64,000 nucleotides of DNA from Prosapia bicincta. Taxonomy: Eukaryota > Arthropoda > Insecta > Hemiptera > Cercopidae. A program made the translations under genes and the position numbers. The notes below the pieces were generated by a model. That model saw nothing but the letters and a program-made list of their open reading frames with translations. It did no database searches and was not told the origin of the DNA. The stretch lies in contig JBAIZL010000010.1 of the NCBI GenBank assembly GCA_036971475.1, positions 4,239,282 through 4,303,281 of the forward strand, given 5' to 3'. Of this stretch, positions 1 to 9,461 are shown one piece after another (within the stretch, counting starts at the first letter, position 1; every line of letters starts with the position of its first letter).

Positions 1-1
1 T

Positions 2-470
2 GTCGACTATCACACATATCCTTTACGACCAGAGTCTAAGATGTTCCAAGGTATTGTTCAATGTTTCTTCCATGAGCTTAATGTTGCTCCTGGTTATTCA
101 AACCAACAAATTGTTAACATAGAGAGGCTTCAAAGTTGTGATCATGTCGTTTATCAAGACATTTAAAAGTTGACACTTAACATTGCGCCTCGGAATGTTT
201 TGCTGTATGGCTAGCACAACAAATTGTCTTTGGCTAAAAAACTATCTAACCCATTTGAAGAGGTTTCTATCCACCCTGTCTTTGGCAAGCTTGTTTATTA
301 GTATTACTCTTCAATAATGTGCTATAACTATAGTCAACATCTTTCTTTCATGTGTTGAGTAAGGTTAACCCCTTGGTCAACAGTACATCAGTTCTTTGTG
401 AACACTACCTGGATGTCATCAACAACTTCCCTTGATATTATTTATGGAAGATTAAACCACTCCAGGAAAG
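2..470 (+). pseudogene. decayed protein-coding fragment, unidentified, cut by the window edge
   Basis: Starting at base 2 one frame reads as ordinary protein for 57 codons (VDYHTYPLRPESKMFQGIVQ and on), reaches a TAA near 173, then stays protein-like through two more stops (segments such as KLTLNIAPRNVLLYG and VSIHPVFGKLVY). Near 360 the sense shifts to another frame (NPLVNSTSVLCEHYLDVINN). Four or more stops and one frameshift mean it is not functional. No intron is evident over the stretch, so a retrocopy or the coding part of an old mobile element are both possible. I do not recognise the family. Confidence 0.55.
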
Positions 471-990
471 GTGTTTTCAATTTTTGTAAGGTGGGAAAAT
501 ATTTTAGATAGTAGGTTTTGTAACAAATATATTAATTTCAAACTTTCATGAGTAATTCAAATATTATTTCGTCAGTTTTTATATAAAACAACTTCACGAT
601 AACCCCTGAGCTCTTAATAAATATGCCTGTGAAAGACTTCAATGTGCATAATTTTGTTTATTGGAAGCAAATTTGTAAAATTAAAGCTCTATATAGTGCC
701 TAGTGCGTAACTGTACTAGGTATGGCTTGTATCCATGACAGAATTACTGTAACAGTGGATCTAGTTCTTAATGAACTGGATGAAGTCTTACAGACTTATT
801 TTTGTAAAGAATTGTAGTCTATGAAAACAAAACAAAAAATTAATTTTACTTTTAACACCTTGTTAGTTTTTCCAGATCTTAAACCTGATATTATAAGTAA
901 ATAGCACAAGATTTATTTTAAATAATAACTTTACATTAAAAATTCTTAATATACTCATCTTCATTTCTGTTAGGAATATTTCTGTATATT
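471..990. other. AT-rich stretch, nothing recognised
   Basis: No reading frame, inverted repeat or known repeat was seen. Confidence 0.5.
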
Positions 991-993
991 TGA

Positions 994-1162
994 GTAGTTT
1001 TCTGCTTTTCCCAACATTACAATATTCTTTCCTGTTGACGTGTTTCACAGTAACTCCATTTTCAAAACTTGAATCGTCGAGTATGACTTGTTTTGAAAAT
1101 GGAGTTACTCCAAAACGCATCAACAGAGGAGAATATTGTAACGTTAGGAAAGGTAGAAAACT
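994..1162. repeat. foldback element F11 (inverted arms of about 75 bp)
   Basis: The arms 994-1071 and 1084-1162 are imperfect inverted copies around a short spacer. Each arm, read outward, carries a hammerhead-like core with a GAAAC- or AAAAC-type 3' half. The layout matches the paired PLE termini elsewhere in the window, so a solo pair of PLE ends is the likeliest origin. Confidence 0.7.
1088..1126 (+). ncRNA. hammerhead-like motif, F11, variant core UUGAAAA
   Basis: Stem I TTGTT (1088-1092) pairs with AACAG (1122-1126). The core TTGAAAA is at 1093-1099, a spare T at 1100, and stem II GGAG/CTCC at 1101-1111 closes a 3-nt loop. AAA follows at 1112-1114, a short stem III ACGCAT at 1115-1120, and the putative cleavage base C at 1121. 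Core positions 3 and 8 are U and A in place of C and G, and position 12 is A in place of G, so activity is doubtful. Confidence 0.5.
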
Positions 1163-1219
1163 GTACTTAAATATAAAACTTTACATTAATTTACAACTAT
1201 ACTAACTTCAATCTTGGAT

Positions 1220-1287
1220 TTTGTAGTCCATTACGTTTGGTGGAAGTTATCAATCAAGTTTCAACGAATGTAATGAACTACAAATTC
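1220..1287. repeat. short inverted repeat
   Basis: The sequence at 1220-1243 (TTTGTAGTCCATTACG...) returns inverted at 1265-1284. A related string occurs near 3650, so it is part of a dispersed family. Confidence 0.5.
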
Positions 1288-1396
1288 TAAGAGTTCATGT
1301 TAAAATTCATTTTAATTGTGTATTCTATAATTTGGAATGTATTTAAATTTGTAGTTATTGGGTTTTATATTTTGAGGTTTCTGAATAATAGTATTC

Positions 1397-1562
1397 ACTT
1401 GGCAAAAAACCACAATTAAAAATATTTCTCAGCATATACATTCTGTGCTTGGTCAGTGCATTGTTAAAAGGATAAGACTCACAGCATAGAACAATGCACT
1501 AACTAAGTTTGAAACATGTCTGTTGAGAAATTTCAGAAAGTATTTGTTTTTGCCAAGTGAAG
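1397..1562. repeat. family C short interspersed element, foldback copy
   Basis: The arms begin and end with TTCACTTGGCAAAAA and its inverse (1397-1466 and 1488-1562). The centre has ACTCACAGCATAGAACAATG. Related single or foldback copies occur near 33040, 42745, 45000 and 56895. The 33040 copy directly follows PLE F4, which suggests that family C is a PLE terminus. Confidence 0.6.
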
Positions 1563-1893
1563 TGATAAACAAGTATTATTAAAATGACTTATTTCGTAAA
1601 CTTGTTTCTATTCTAAGTGTTGTAATGGTACAAATCAAAACATAAACCCACTGCAGAAGGAATTTATGGCTACTCTACTCATGGTATCAGATGATATTGC
1701 ACCATTTATTGCATAAACATTTCATTAACAAGTATTGCAGATTAAAATGTTTAACAAATGTTTTATAAACATTCCTGTTAATGAAACACAAAAGTAAACA
1801 TTTGTTGATTCCATCTTCGCGTGAGCTACTAGTAATCACTAAACACTTTTTAAATGTTTTAAACTTGCCTATAGTAGCACTTACTTTGCTTGT

Positions 1894-1935
1894 TAAGGAC
1901 GGCCGTTTCAGGAGATGTGTCCCTTTGTCAACTCA
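1894..1935 (-). ncRNA. hammerhead-like motif, F1, variant core UUGACAA
   Basis: On the minus strand TGAG begins stem I, then come TTGACAA, a spare A, stem II GGGA against TCCT (one mismatch), GAAA and the CGGCCG stem III. The return strand is CTTA, giving one wobble. It is a decayed version of the 53244 motif. Confidence 0.45.
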
Positions 1936-2609
1936 GACCATAACTGACCTCTTGGTTGTTTTGTGGGTGCTTTTATGTGTTCATAGTAGCATATGTAAAA
2001 CGACCTTCCTGTTTGACCTATGTAAAAACTGGGGGTAACAAACTGTAAGTTAGTTTGAAAACACCGGCGGAGTTTGGGTTTATGATGTTGGGTTTAAATT
2101 GTTTGTTGAAGCAGTTGTGTGTGGAGTAGACTATTATTTAATTGTATTTACAGAATTTGTTGGTTAGTTTACAAATTTTAAGTTATCTGTATGGTATTAA
2201 GTATTTTATGGGTTTGTCATGTTGGGTATTTGGGGTTGGGTCACTGAGCATATTTTACAGGCAGTTGTATAGTCTATCAATCATTGTTATTTTGTATCTA
2301 TTGATTTGTGTTATATGTTTTATGGTGTTTAGTTCTTGATGGTGTTCTTGTTTGTTTAACGATGTTTAATAGGTGATACTAGGATAATTCATAATATAAG
2401 GTTCCCTATGCTGCTAAGATAGAATGCAACGTGCTACGCACCCTATTATTATATTAGTACACCCTACACACATACTCAATACACAACTACATTACAACTC
2501 ACATGAACTTTTTGACATCATAACTCCTAATACACACAAAATACACCTACACCACCAAAATATCCCACCCCCACCCTAACCTACGTAAATCTTGAGATCA
2601 GTTACGGTC

Positions 2610-2651
2610 TGAGTTGACAAAGGGATACATCTCCCGAAACGGCCGTCCTCA
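2610..2651 (+). ncRNA. hammerhead-like motif, F1, variant core UUGACAA
   Basis: TGAG (2610-2613) pairs with CTCA (2648-2651). The core is TTGACAA, followed by a spare A, stem II GGGA/TCCC around a 6-nt loop, GAAA, palindromic CGGCCG, and T-C before the predicted cleavage point. Confidence 0.5.
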
Positions 2652-2720
2652 ACAAGCAAAGTAAGTGCTACTATAGGCAAGTTTAAAACATTTAAAAGTG
2701 TCTACAAAAGTAAACTTATG

Positions 2721-3275
2721 TTTGGAATAAGGTAGGTCAATGTAGCAAGTTCAGAGAGTTTAAGTTAAGGAGCTAGTTATACCTTAGTAGTTAAGAGGCG
2801 TAACATTATATATCTTCAGAAGAGGAATATTTGTGTGAAGACCATTATAAACGCTGAGGTAGTAGTAAAATTAATAATCTCAAGAAGTTTTATTACTATA
2901 AACATGAAAGGTTTTATGCAAATAAATTTTCTATACCAATAAATATTTTTTGTTAGAACAACTTGTATAAAACACTGGTTTTATATTACATATGACATAT
3001 ACTCCTAAAAGGTCAATAAAAACAACAAAGCTCATATTCTCTTTAATCCTATTCTATATATACACTCTTCTAATAATTATTTTTAAAGTGTGTAAAAATT
3101 AAATATAGTCTATACTAACTAAAACTTCTTGGAAGAGCTACATTCTACACTACACTTGTTTATATATTTTGTTTTAGTAATCAACTATTTATTTACTTGA
3201 CCATAGATTAATTTTTTATACTTTTTTGTTTTTAAACTTAATTACTAATACAGATATTATGAGCCGAATCCAAAA
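2721..3275. other. AT-rich stretch, nothing recognised
   Basis: No gene, repeat or RNA feature could be supported. Confidence 0.5.
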
Positions 3276-3344
3276 TAAGGTCACTTACAACTTTTTTAAA
3301 AAAAATGTTTTAACTTGCCTATAGTAGCACTTACTTTTTTATGT

Positions 3345-3386
3345 TGAGGACGGCCGTTTCGGGAGATGTGTCCCTTTGTCAACTCA
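3345..3386 (-). ncRNA. hammerhead-like motif, F1, left arm
   Basis: This arm has TGAG/CTCA stem I, TTGACAA core, GGGA/TCCC stem II, GAAA and the CGGCCG stem III, as at 53244. Confidence 0.5.
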
Positions 3387-3429
3387 GACCGTAACTGAGA
3401 CAAAGTTACGGCCGTAATTAGTTACGGTC

Positions 3430-3471
3430 TGAGTTGGCAAAGGGACACATCTCCCGAAACGGCCGTCCTCA
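3430..3471 (+). ncRNA. hammerhead-like motif, F1, right arm with core change
   Basis: It has the same architecture as the left arm, but the core reads TTGGCAA, so core position 6 is G in place of A. That change should be damaging if the left arm is active. Confidence 0.45.
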
Positions 3472-3654
3472 ACATAAAAAAGTAAGTGCTACTATAGGCA
3501 AGTTAAAACATTTTTTTTTAAAAAGTTGTAAGTGATTACTAGTAGCTCACGCGAAGATGGAATCAACAAATGTCAAAATAAGGTGCTTAAATAAATATTA
3601 CTAAATTGAAACATTTATGTATATTTAGTGATTTATGTCCACTCTTGAATTTTG

Positions 3655-3815
3655 TAGTCTATTACGTTCGGTGAAACTTAATTAACCACTTTAACATTAG
3701 TTTATGACTATCCAAACTTTAAATTTTGTAAAAACCTACTGAGACAGTAAGAAAATTTGTCTCAGTAAGTTTTTACAAATTTTAAAGTTTGGATAGTCAT
3801 AAACTGTTAAAGATA
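3655..3815. repeat. solo inverted pair of F2 PLE ends
   Basis: The arms carry TAGTTTATGACTATCC and its inverse around a centre with CTGAGACAG and GTCTCAG. The same terminal sequence closes the F2 copies at 5042 and 17545. The hammerhead core is missing here and only the outer strand of stem I remains. Confidence 0.75.
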
Positions 3816-5040
3816 TGAATTAAATTATGTAATTAGTAGCTTTAAAACAGCCAGACTGCTATATTAATATTTCATTGAGCTGTCTCATTTATTTTACATT
3901 TTTAAATAATAATTATAACTATAAAAATAAATTGTCTAATTATAACTTATTCAATATAATGATCAGATTTTCTCCATATTCATCTCGAGTTATGCAGATG
4001 AGGATGAAAGTAAAAAGCGTTTAAAATGTAAGATACAAGTTTAGTCAATAAAACTAAATATATAAAAGCAAAATGTAACAATAAAACAACTTGAGGTTTT
4101 TTAATGGTAGCAGTTAATACAAATCAAACAAAAAGTGTTTTATTTTTCAGTACCTTCGCAACATAAACTGAAAAAATCAAACCCATATATCAACACCAGA
4201 TTTGTCTAAAAATTCAATTAAAAATCTTATTTTTACTTCCGATTAATAATCTGTATTGTGAGGTGTGGCTTTAAAAAGAAGAGAAAGGATTAATTGTTAA
4301 TAAAATGCTTAAGCAAACATTTAACCAAATGAAGAATAATTTGGGAGCTTGAAAACAATGTAAAGTATTTCATTACAAAAATACCATTATGATTGTTAAA
4401 TCTAATTACTTAGGTTAGTCACGCCATATAGTTAGATTAAAAATCACAAAAATATTCCATTACAAACATTATTGAGGCTCTTTAATCTAATTACTTGGCT
4501 TAGGCACATCACATAATCAGAATAAAAACAAGACTTTGCACATCATGGACTCATAAAGAAAAAAACAGGTTGGAGAATAGAAAAAAATTAGAAGGAACTA
4601 GATAAATTACTTCACCTGATGGTAACCTAATTGCCTGACTGAAGCCCGTTACATCATAAGAACAAAAAGCAAAGGTGTGAGATCGGAAAAACTTCAGTAG
4701 AAAAAAACTATTATTGTTAAATGAAAATGCTCAACTAAGGTCTATTAATTCAGGTAGATCTTACCTTTTGTACAGTGAACTTAGTTTCTTGGTAACTGTT
4801 ATTATCACCAATGGTACATGAGATGATATGAGGACAACAGCCATACACTTTCTCTCTTAGGTAAGTTCAATTTTACTTTTCTGGATACCATTATGCCTTA
4901 AAAATTATATATATTATGTTTTATTACACAAATAAGTTATTAGAATTTTATAATAAAATATTTAGCTTTCTAACGCTTCTCTCGCCATAAGCAATAGGAA
5001 TTTTCTTTGCCTCAAATGATAAATAACTTATTTTTTATTA
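3816..5040. other. AT-rich stretch, nothing recognised
   Basis: The stretch has only short stop-ridden frames and A/T runs, and I could not assign it to a repeat family. Confidence 0.5.
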
Positions 5041-5105
5041 ATCACTTAAACAATAGTTTATGACTATCCGAACTTTGAATTTAATAAAATTGTTAAAACT
5101 TACTG

Positions 5106-5151
5106 AGGCAGAACGTTTTCGACCGCTATATGCCGATCTTCATCAGTGTCT
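5106..5151 (-). ncRNA. hammerhead-like motif, F2, canonical core CUGAUGA
   Basis: On the minus strand stem I AGACA faces TGCCT (one mismatch). The core is the canonical CTGATGA, with a spare A, stem II GATCG/CGGTC and an 8-nt loop. GAA at positions 12-14 is intact, stem III is the tiny AACGTT, and C is at the cleavage position. The endonuclease TGA stop is the TGA inside the core. It is the best-preserved catalytic core in the window. Confidence 0.65.
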
Positions 5152-5154
5152 TCT

Positions 5155-5598
5155 GCTTGGAGATGTTGGATCAAGCGGTGACGGTTTTAAAGGTAGGTTT
5201 TCGATAGTATCAAAGAGTATGTGTGATTTGTATTGTGTTTGTTTATTTAATATGTTTGTACTTTGTGTGTCTGTAAATTTCATATTGATCTAGTGGCCGA
5301 GATATGATCCTTTTTTGTTGATGTGTAGGATTTTTAGGTTATGGTAAATGTCTGTGTATATGTGTCCTGTATCTTTTATGTGGTTGTAAAATGTTGAGTT
5401 GGTGTTCTGTTTGTGTTCCTTGACTCTTTGTTTAAAGCTGCGACCTGTTTGTCCAATGTAGAATTTGTTACATTCGTTGAAGTTCAGTTTGTATATGCCT
5501 GGTGCTTGTAGTTTATCCTTGTTGGTGTTGTGTTGTATTTTGTATTGTAACTTGTTACTAGTTTTGTATGCTATTTTCGGTTTCTCTGCACTGTGCAA
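5155..5598 (-). pseudogene. GIY-YIG endonuclease domain of PLE F2, frameshifted
   Basis: The minus-strand frame 5598-5290 encodes 102 residues with GIYKLN near residue 34 and NKFYIGQTGRSFKQRVKEH after it. These are the GIY and YIG motifs and the catalytic Arg region of the nuclease that nicks target DNA for PLE insertion. Near 5290 the frame ends (GSYLGH, stop). In the +1 frame the family sequence continues as LDQYEIYRHTKYKHIK and on to SPSRRH with a TGA near 5145, so one base-level frameshift separates the two halves. The upstream reverse transcriptase is missing, so this is a dead fragment. Confidence 0.8.
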
Positions 5599-5640
5599 TA
5601 GTTTTGGTTTGTCTTGTGAATAATTTTGTCTATTAAGTTA

Positions 5641-6200
5641 AATAGTTTATAATTTTTAATATTATTAGTACTTGTTTGTTTATTATATTATTTTTGTGTT
5701 TATAGATTTGTAGTTCCCAGATTGTCCTTTTAGGTCTTTTTGTACATTTTTTTATTAGATATTTTCTAATGTGAGGAATGTATGGTTATTTTTAATGACA
5801 GGTGTGGCTAAGCTTTCAATTGAATTGTAAGTGTTTGATTTGATGTAAGCTTAAAGCATACTTGAATCACGTATTTGAGAAACCCCATAATTCCACAACA
5901 ATACATTTTTGGTAAATCAAAACAAATTATTTTTTCCATTATCATGACAAATAAAAAATTTCAAAAAAACTCAGGGTGGTTTAGAATACTTTAAAGACAC
6001 GTTTGAAGTGTTCGTACGCCTATTATAGACATTTTGTGATTTTTTATATTATAGAATTTTTTTTAATTTCCAGGACTTGTGTTGTTTCTCAAATGCATAA
6101 TTAATAATATTTTTTGGGGATATTGAGATGTTATAAGAATGAACCTAGTATCAGAATAAAAAACATAATTTATTATTGAACAATGTATTTAACATATTGT
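5641..6200. other. AT-rich stretch, nothing recognised
   Basis: No gene or repeat could be supported. The part next to 5640 may be the older, decayed 5' continuation of the F2 copy. Confidence 0.4.
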
Positions 6201-6204
6201 TGGT

Positions 6205-6993
6205 TATTTATTGAATTATTTATTCCATCGACATCATCTTTTTCAGTAGTTGGCCACTTGAAAATGTTATTATAAAATTCTTCTTCATCCTCTCCATGTG
6301 AAATGTGATTTTTAAATTTTTTTAAATCTTCAATTTTTTTAAAACTTTACTGCTCTTATCCCTTCTGAGTATGCTGGATCTGCCGGCAAAGTTCCTTCTG
6401 TAACTCGGAAATTTAACAGTCGAAACGATGCTGCAATATCCCATCAATAAAATTTCTAGCTACTAACAATCCTGAAGTGTCACAGCTATAGGAGTACTGC
6501 ATGAACTGGCTAGGTTTCTAAGTTACCTTTTCATCTTTTGGAACAGCACGTCCAGAAGATTATACAGACAGCATAGCCCTTTTGTAATGGCGAGGCCACC
6601 ATTTCTTAAAGTCAATAATGTCAATGGACTCAGGCACAATGACAGTAAAAGAACCCTTTGCAGATGCAGTCACTATAGTCTCAATATATTCTTTGATTGT
6701 GAATATACGATCACATGTTTTTAATTTTTTCTTTAATACAGCAAAATCCTTATTGCAGGGCAAAGATGAATGGCCCCGAATAGGATAATACAGTTCAATT
6801 GTTTCAAATTTCTTGAGGACGGTTAGCGCACTCATTAGTTGGATCATAGTATGGTTTTTATTCTGTGCACCTGAGCCATCGGAAAATATATGACGTGACT
6901 TGACATGTCTCATATTTGATTCAAAATACTGTAATATGAAAGAAGAGACTTCATTAGGGCCCTTAGTTGCAACACCTAAAATCTTCGTATTTT
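6205..6993 (-). pseudogene. transposon-derived protein fragment, DUF7869-like
   Basis: The minus strand is open from about 6993 to 6560. It begins with KILGVATKGPNEVSSF, then HIFSDGSGAQNKNH, then YYPIRGHSSLPCNKDFAVLKKKL and a C-terminal WWPRHYKRA. The FSDG..GQNKN and RGHS..PCD.DF.V...K pattern is one I associate with the uncharacterised DUF7869 domain of repeated, transposon-like genes in arthropods and other animals. Beyond 6560 protein-like sequence continues to about 6205 with several stops (VARNFIDGILQ, FKKIEDLKKFKNHISHGEDE). A TAA lies just upstream of the open part and no start is convincing. It is a broken mobile-element relic. The domain name is from memory. Confidence 0.6.
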
Positions 6994-7439
6994 ATTTGCT
7001 TTATACGACGATAAATTTCTAAACCCTTTTTTCGCTTTTTTTTGTATCAACAAAACACTTTTCTTCACTTGATATTGTCACAAACAGAATGTAACCTCAA
7101 TACCAGGTGGCAGCTGCTGACAAAGAATAACAGGTGAACACCACCTGGTGGCGTAAACGAGAAACAACACTAATCCTGGACTAATGTCCTTTAGCACCTC
7201 ATCAAGGAAAAATTAAAAAAAAACATTCTAGTTTTACGAACATTACTAGGTGATCTTTTTAATCACAAAAAAACATTTTTTTAAACTAAATTAAAAAGTT
7301 ACTTAAAAAATTTCAAGAATAATGAAAAAAATGTAGAGTGGAGAATTATTTATTAGAAGTTTTGTTATAAAGATGCTTGTAATCATCTTGAATTTTCTAA
7401 ATAATTCATAAATAAATATTTGAATAATCAAGTGAAAAC

Positions 7440-7565
7440 TATTAACTTACTTGCTGATCCGTTTTGAAACTGCCGTTTCAGTGATGAAGCAGAATAGCGG
7501 GTTAGCTTCGTCAATAAACGGCGGTTTCGAAACTTGTCTACAAGTAAGTTAATAGTTTTCACTTA
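7440..7565. repeat. foldback element F7
   Basis: The ends are TTAACTTACTTGCTGATCCG and its inverse ending near 7560. Each arm carries a GAAAC-type hammerhead-like 3' half. Copies of the family are at 8195, 10165, 43040 and 52350. Confidence 0.7.
7505..7541 (+). ncRNA. hammerhead-like motif, F7, divergent core UCGUCAA
   Basis: GCT precedes the core TCGTCAA (7508-7514). A spare T follows, then stem II AAAC/GTTT around GGCG, GAA at 7529-7531, a short stem III and C at 7538. Core positions 3, 4, 6 and 8 differ from the classic core, so only the architecture supports it. Confidence 0.35.
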
Positions 7566-7748
7566 TTCAATCAAATAATTACTTATGAGTTTTGTAATGC
7601 TAGTTTGTGATCAAATTATAACAAAACACTACTATGTGAAGAGAAATATTTTCAAACATAATTCTTTCTGTCTCACAACATTCAGATAAACAAATATAAA
7701 TAAAATGCAATATAAACAACTTTCTAAAATATATTTACTAAAGTTTCT

Positions 7749-7752
<4 letters not shown>

Positions 7753-7805
<53 letters not shown>
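7753..7805. repeat. (TA)n microsatellite
   Basis: An uninterrupted alternating TA run of about 50 bp. Confidence 0.95.
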
Positions 7806-7807
<2 letters not shown>

Positions 7808-8194
7808 CATTTATTTTATTTCATTCTCTCATATTTATTTATGTGTTTTCTCTTTGATTGACAAAGACCACTGTGTGGTTGAAATATATCATTGGTTAAG
7901 TGCTTTTATGTGTTTCTATTTCAAGACTACAGAGTGGATTCTTACCAAGGTAAGGCTGTCAGTCTCCTAGTCCAAAAAATCTAAATAATCTTTACCAACC
8001 AAAACTAACCTAAATATATATATATATATGATGTATAAATTACTTGCAAAGACTGTGACGATGAACTCAATGCAATAAATTACATCGCTCAACAAAACTG
8101 CTACCAACATACAAGGCAACATACTCATGAAAATTAAAGATAAACATCGTCAAACGGCTAAGCAGACAAACTTTGTACCTAACTCGATGGCGCC

Positions 8195-8290
8195 AGTAGA
8201 GGCTTTGCTTCATAAAAAAACGATTGTTTCGAAACACGTCAGTAATTAAGTCCATTGCGTATTCACTTAGTTAAGTATCTTTTAATTATA
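8195..8290 (+). repeat. F7 element, single arm with terminus
   Basis: GAGGCTTTGCTTC is followed by stem II AAAC/GTTT, then C, GAAAC and ACGTC, and the outer terminus TTAGTTAAGTATC.TTTAATTATA. Compare the paired copies at 10165 and 43040. Confidence 0.6.
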
Positions 8291-9002
8291 ATATATTTAA
8301 TAAACTTATGAGCAATATAAGTTTTAAAATAAGTGTGTGTTTTTTACATTTGTTTATACTGTTCTCCATCGTCTATTATTAAAACATTTCTCAAAATCAA
8401 AATAGTGTATGATATTTGCAAAGGTATTTAGCGTGAGTAATTAGTGAACAGGAAACCTAATTGGTGATCGTATGTTTGCTTGTGCATTACTACACAGCGT
8501 TCTCTGATGGCTCCAGATAAATTTTTTCATTTGGAGTTGCTTGTTTCAAAAGAATAACACTGGCTTTAATTACACATATGGTAAGACTTAGTTCAGGGTC
8601 ATACCCAGCAGGAGAGTCAGGGGGTTAGAACTCTACTGAAATTTTCAAACAAAACTGAAAATTTGTATTCCACCTTCAATTTGAGCCACTAGTTTACACT
8701 TACACACTAACATAGACTAGTATGTGAACATTTGCTTAAGGTAGAATTTACGTTTTTCTACTCCTGAAATGGAAGACCACTCCTGAAAGACCATCCTCAT
8801 TTAAACAAAAAGTAAGGTAGTAGCAATTAAAAACAAGTGTTTACATACTGATATATTATATTGAAATTTCAATTTTAAAGTATAATTAAGGAAGTATGGA
8901 GCACAAATAATGTGCTCAATCATGTTTTGTCTTAAATTCTTAAAAAGTCACCATCCTCAATTACTGGGTAAAACCTTGACTTAGTTTATTCACTTAACCA
9001 CA

Positions 9003-9008
9003 TTTATT
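9003..9008 (-). terminator. possible polyadenylation signal of the minus-strand gene
   Basis: AATAAA on the minus strand lies about 220 bp past the stop codon. Another AATAAA lies at 8985-8990. Neither is tested. Confidence 0.35.
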
Positions 9009-9228
9009 TTTTACATCTATATATCATTCTTAGATGTACTAAGCTCATATACTCAGCACACCACCTGTGCTACATTTCTTTGAAAGAAATTAATTTCCCC
9101 TTCTGGCTGTATCTTAATTCGAAAATGGCCCATGGCCACTTAATTAGGTATTCCCACTGGGTTTCGACTATATATACATTAATAGTTGTTATCAGTGGAA
9201 TGATAGGAACTAATTTATCAATATTTGA

Positions 9229-9461
9229 TTAAACGATAAACCCTTGAGCACAATGGGCTACTCTGTTATCAGGAGGTGGATTTTTACAACACATAGAGGC
9301 ACCCAATCCAAAAAGTGATAATAATAAAGTAAGTACAGCAAGTCCTCCGATTGCACCAGACGCAATGTCTTCTTCAGGGCTTCCAATATCTCTCCAACCA
9401 GTAGATAATAAACCCAGCACTCCACATTGTAGCAAGTTTAAAAGAATCAGTATTATAAATC
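9229..9461 (-). CDS. exon 3: membrane segments three and four, stop codon
   Basis: TTCCAG precedes GA, which completes the Gly codon. The exon codes a hydrophobic segment (FIILILLNLLQCGVLGLL), a loop with GWRDIGSPEEDI, a second hydrophobic segment (GGLAVLTLLLSLFGLGA), a Cys pair and the PPPDNR tail, then TAA. Confidence 0.9.

Larger units (their letters stand above)
1795..2720. mobile_element. PLE family F1, inverted pair of 3' ends
   Basis: From 1795 to about 2400 the minus strand reads the 3' part of an F1 Penelope-like element: reverse-transcriptase thumb, then GIY-YIG endonuclease, then the terminal hammerhead-like module. From about 2450 to 2705 the plus strand repeats only the 3' end of the same family. 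The two parts are head to head, as in the larger copy at 53190-56456. Both parts are broken by stops and deletions. The outer left flank (TTGATTCCATCTTCGCGTGA, 1808) also borders the F1 copies ending at 3585 and 56456, so it belongs to the element end. Confidence 0.75.
3280..3585. repeat. solo inverted pair of F1 PLE ends (foldback)
   Basis: Arms of about 120 bp (from 3290 inward and from 3540 outward) are almost perfect inverted copies of the F1 terminus, separated only by a short centre near 3400-3420. No coding part is left. The right side continues into the same outer flank (AGTAGCTCACGCGAAGATGG) seen at 56420. Confidence 0.8.
5042..5640 (-). mobile_element. PLE family F2, 5'-truncated copy (endonuclease and 3' end)
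   Basis: Read on the minus strand, the copy holds a GIY-YIG domain, its stop codon embedded in a hammerhead motif, and the terminal sequence with TAGTTTATGACTATCC (5056). The reverse-transcriptase part is absent. The same family recurs at 17260-17550 on the plus strand. Confidence 0.8.

Noticed and set aside
3655..3815. Active hammerhead in the F2 solo pair
   Set aside because: Only the outer strand of stem I is present; core and stem II are deleted.
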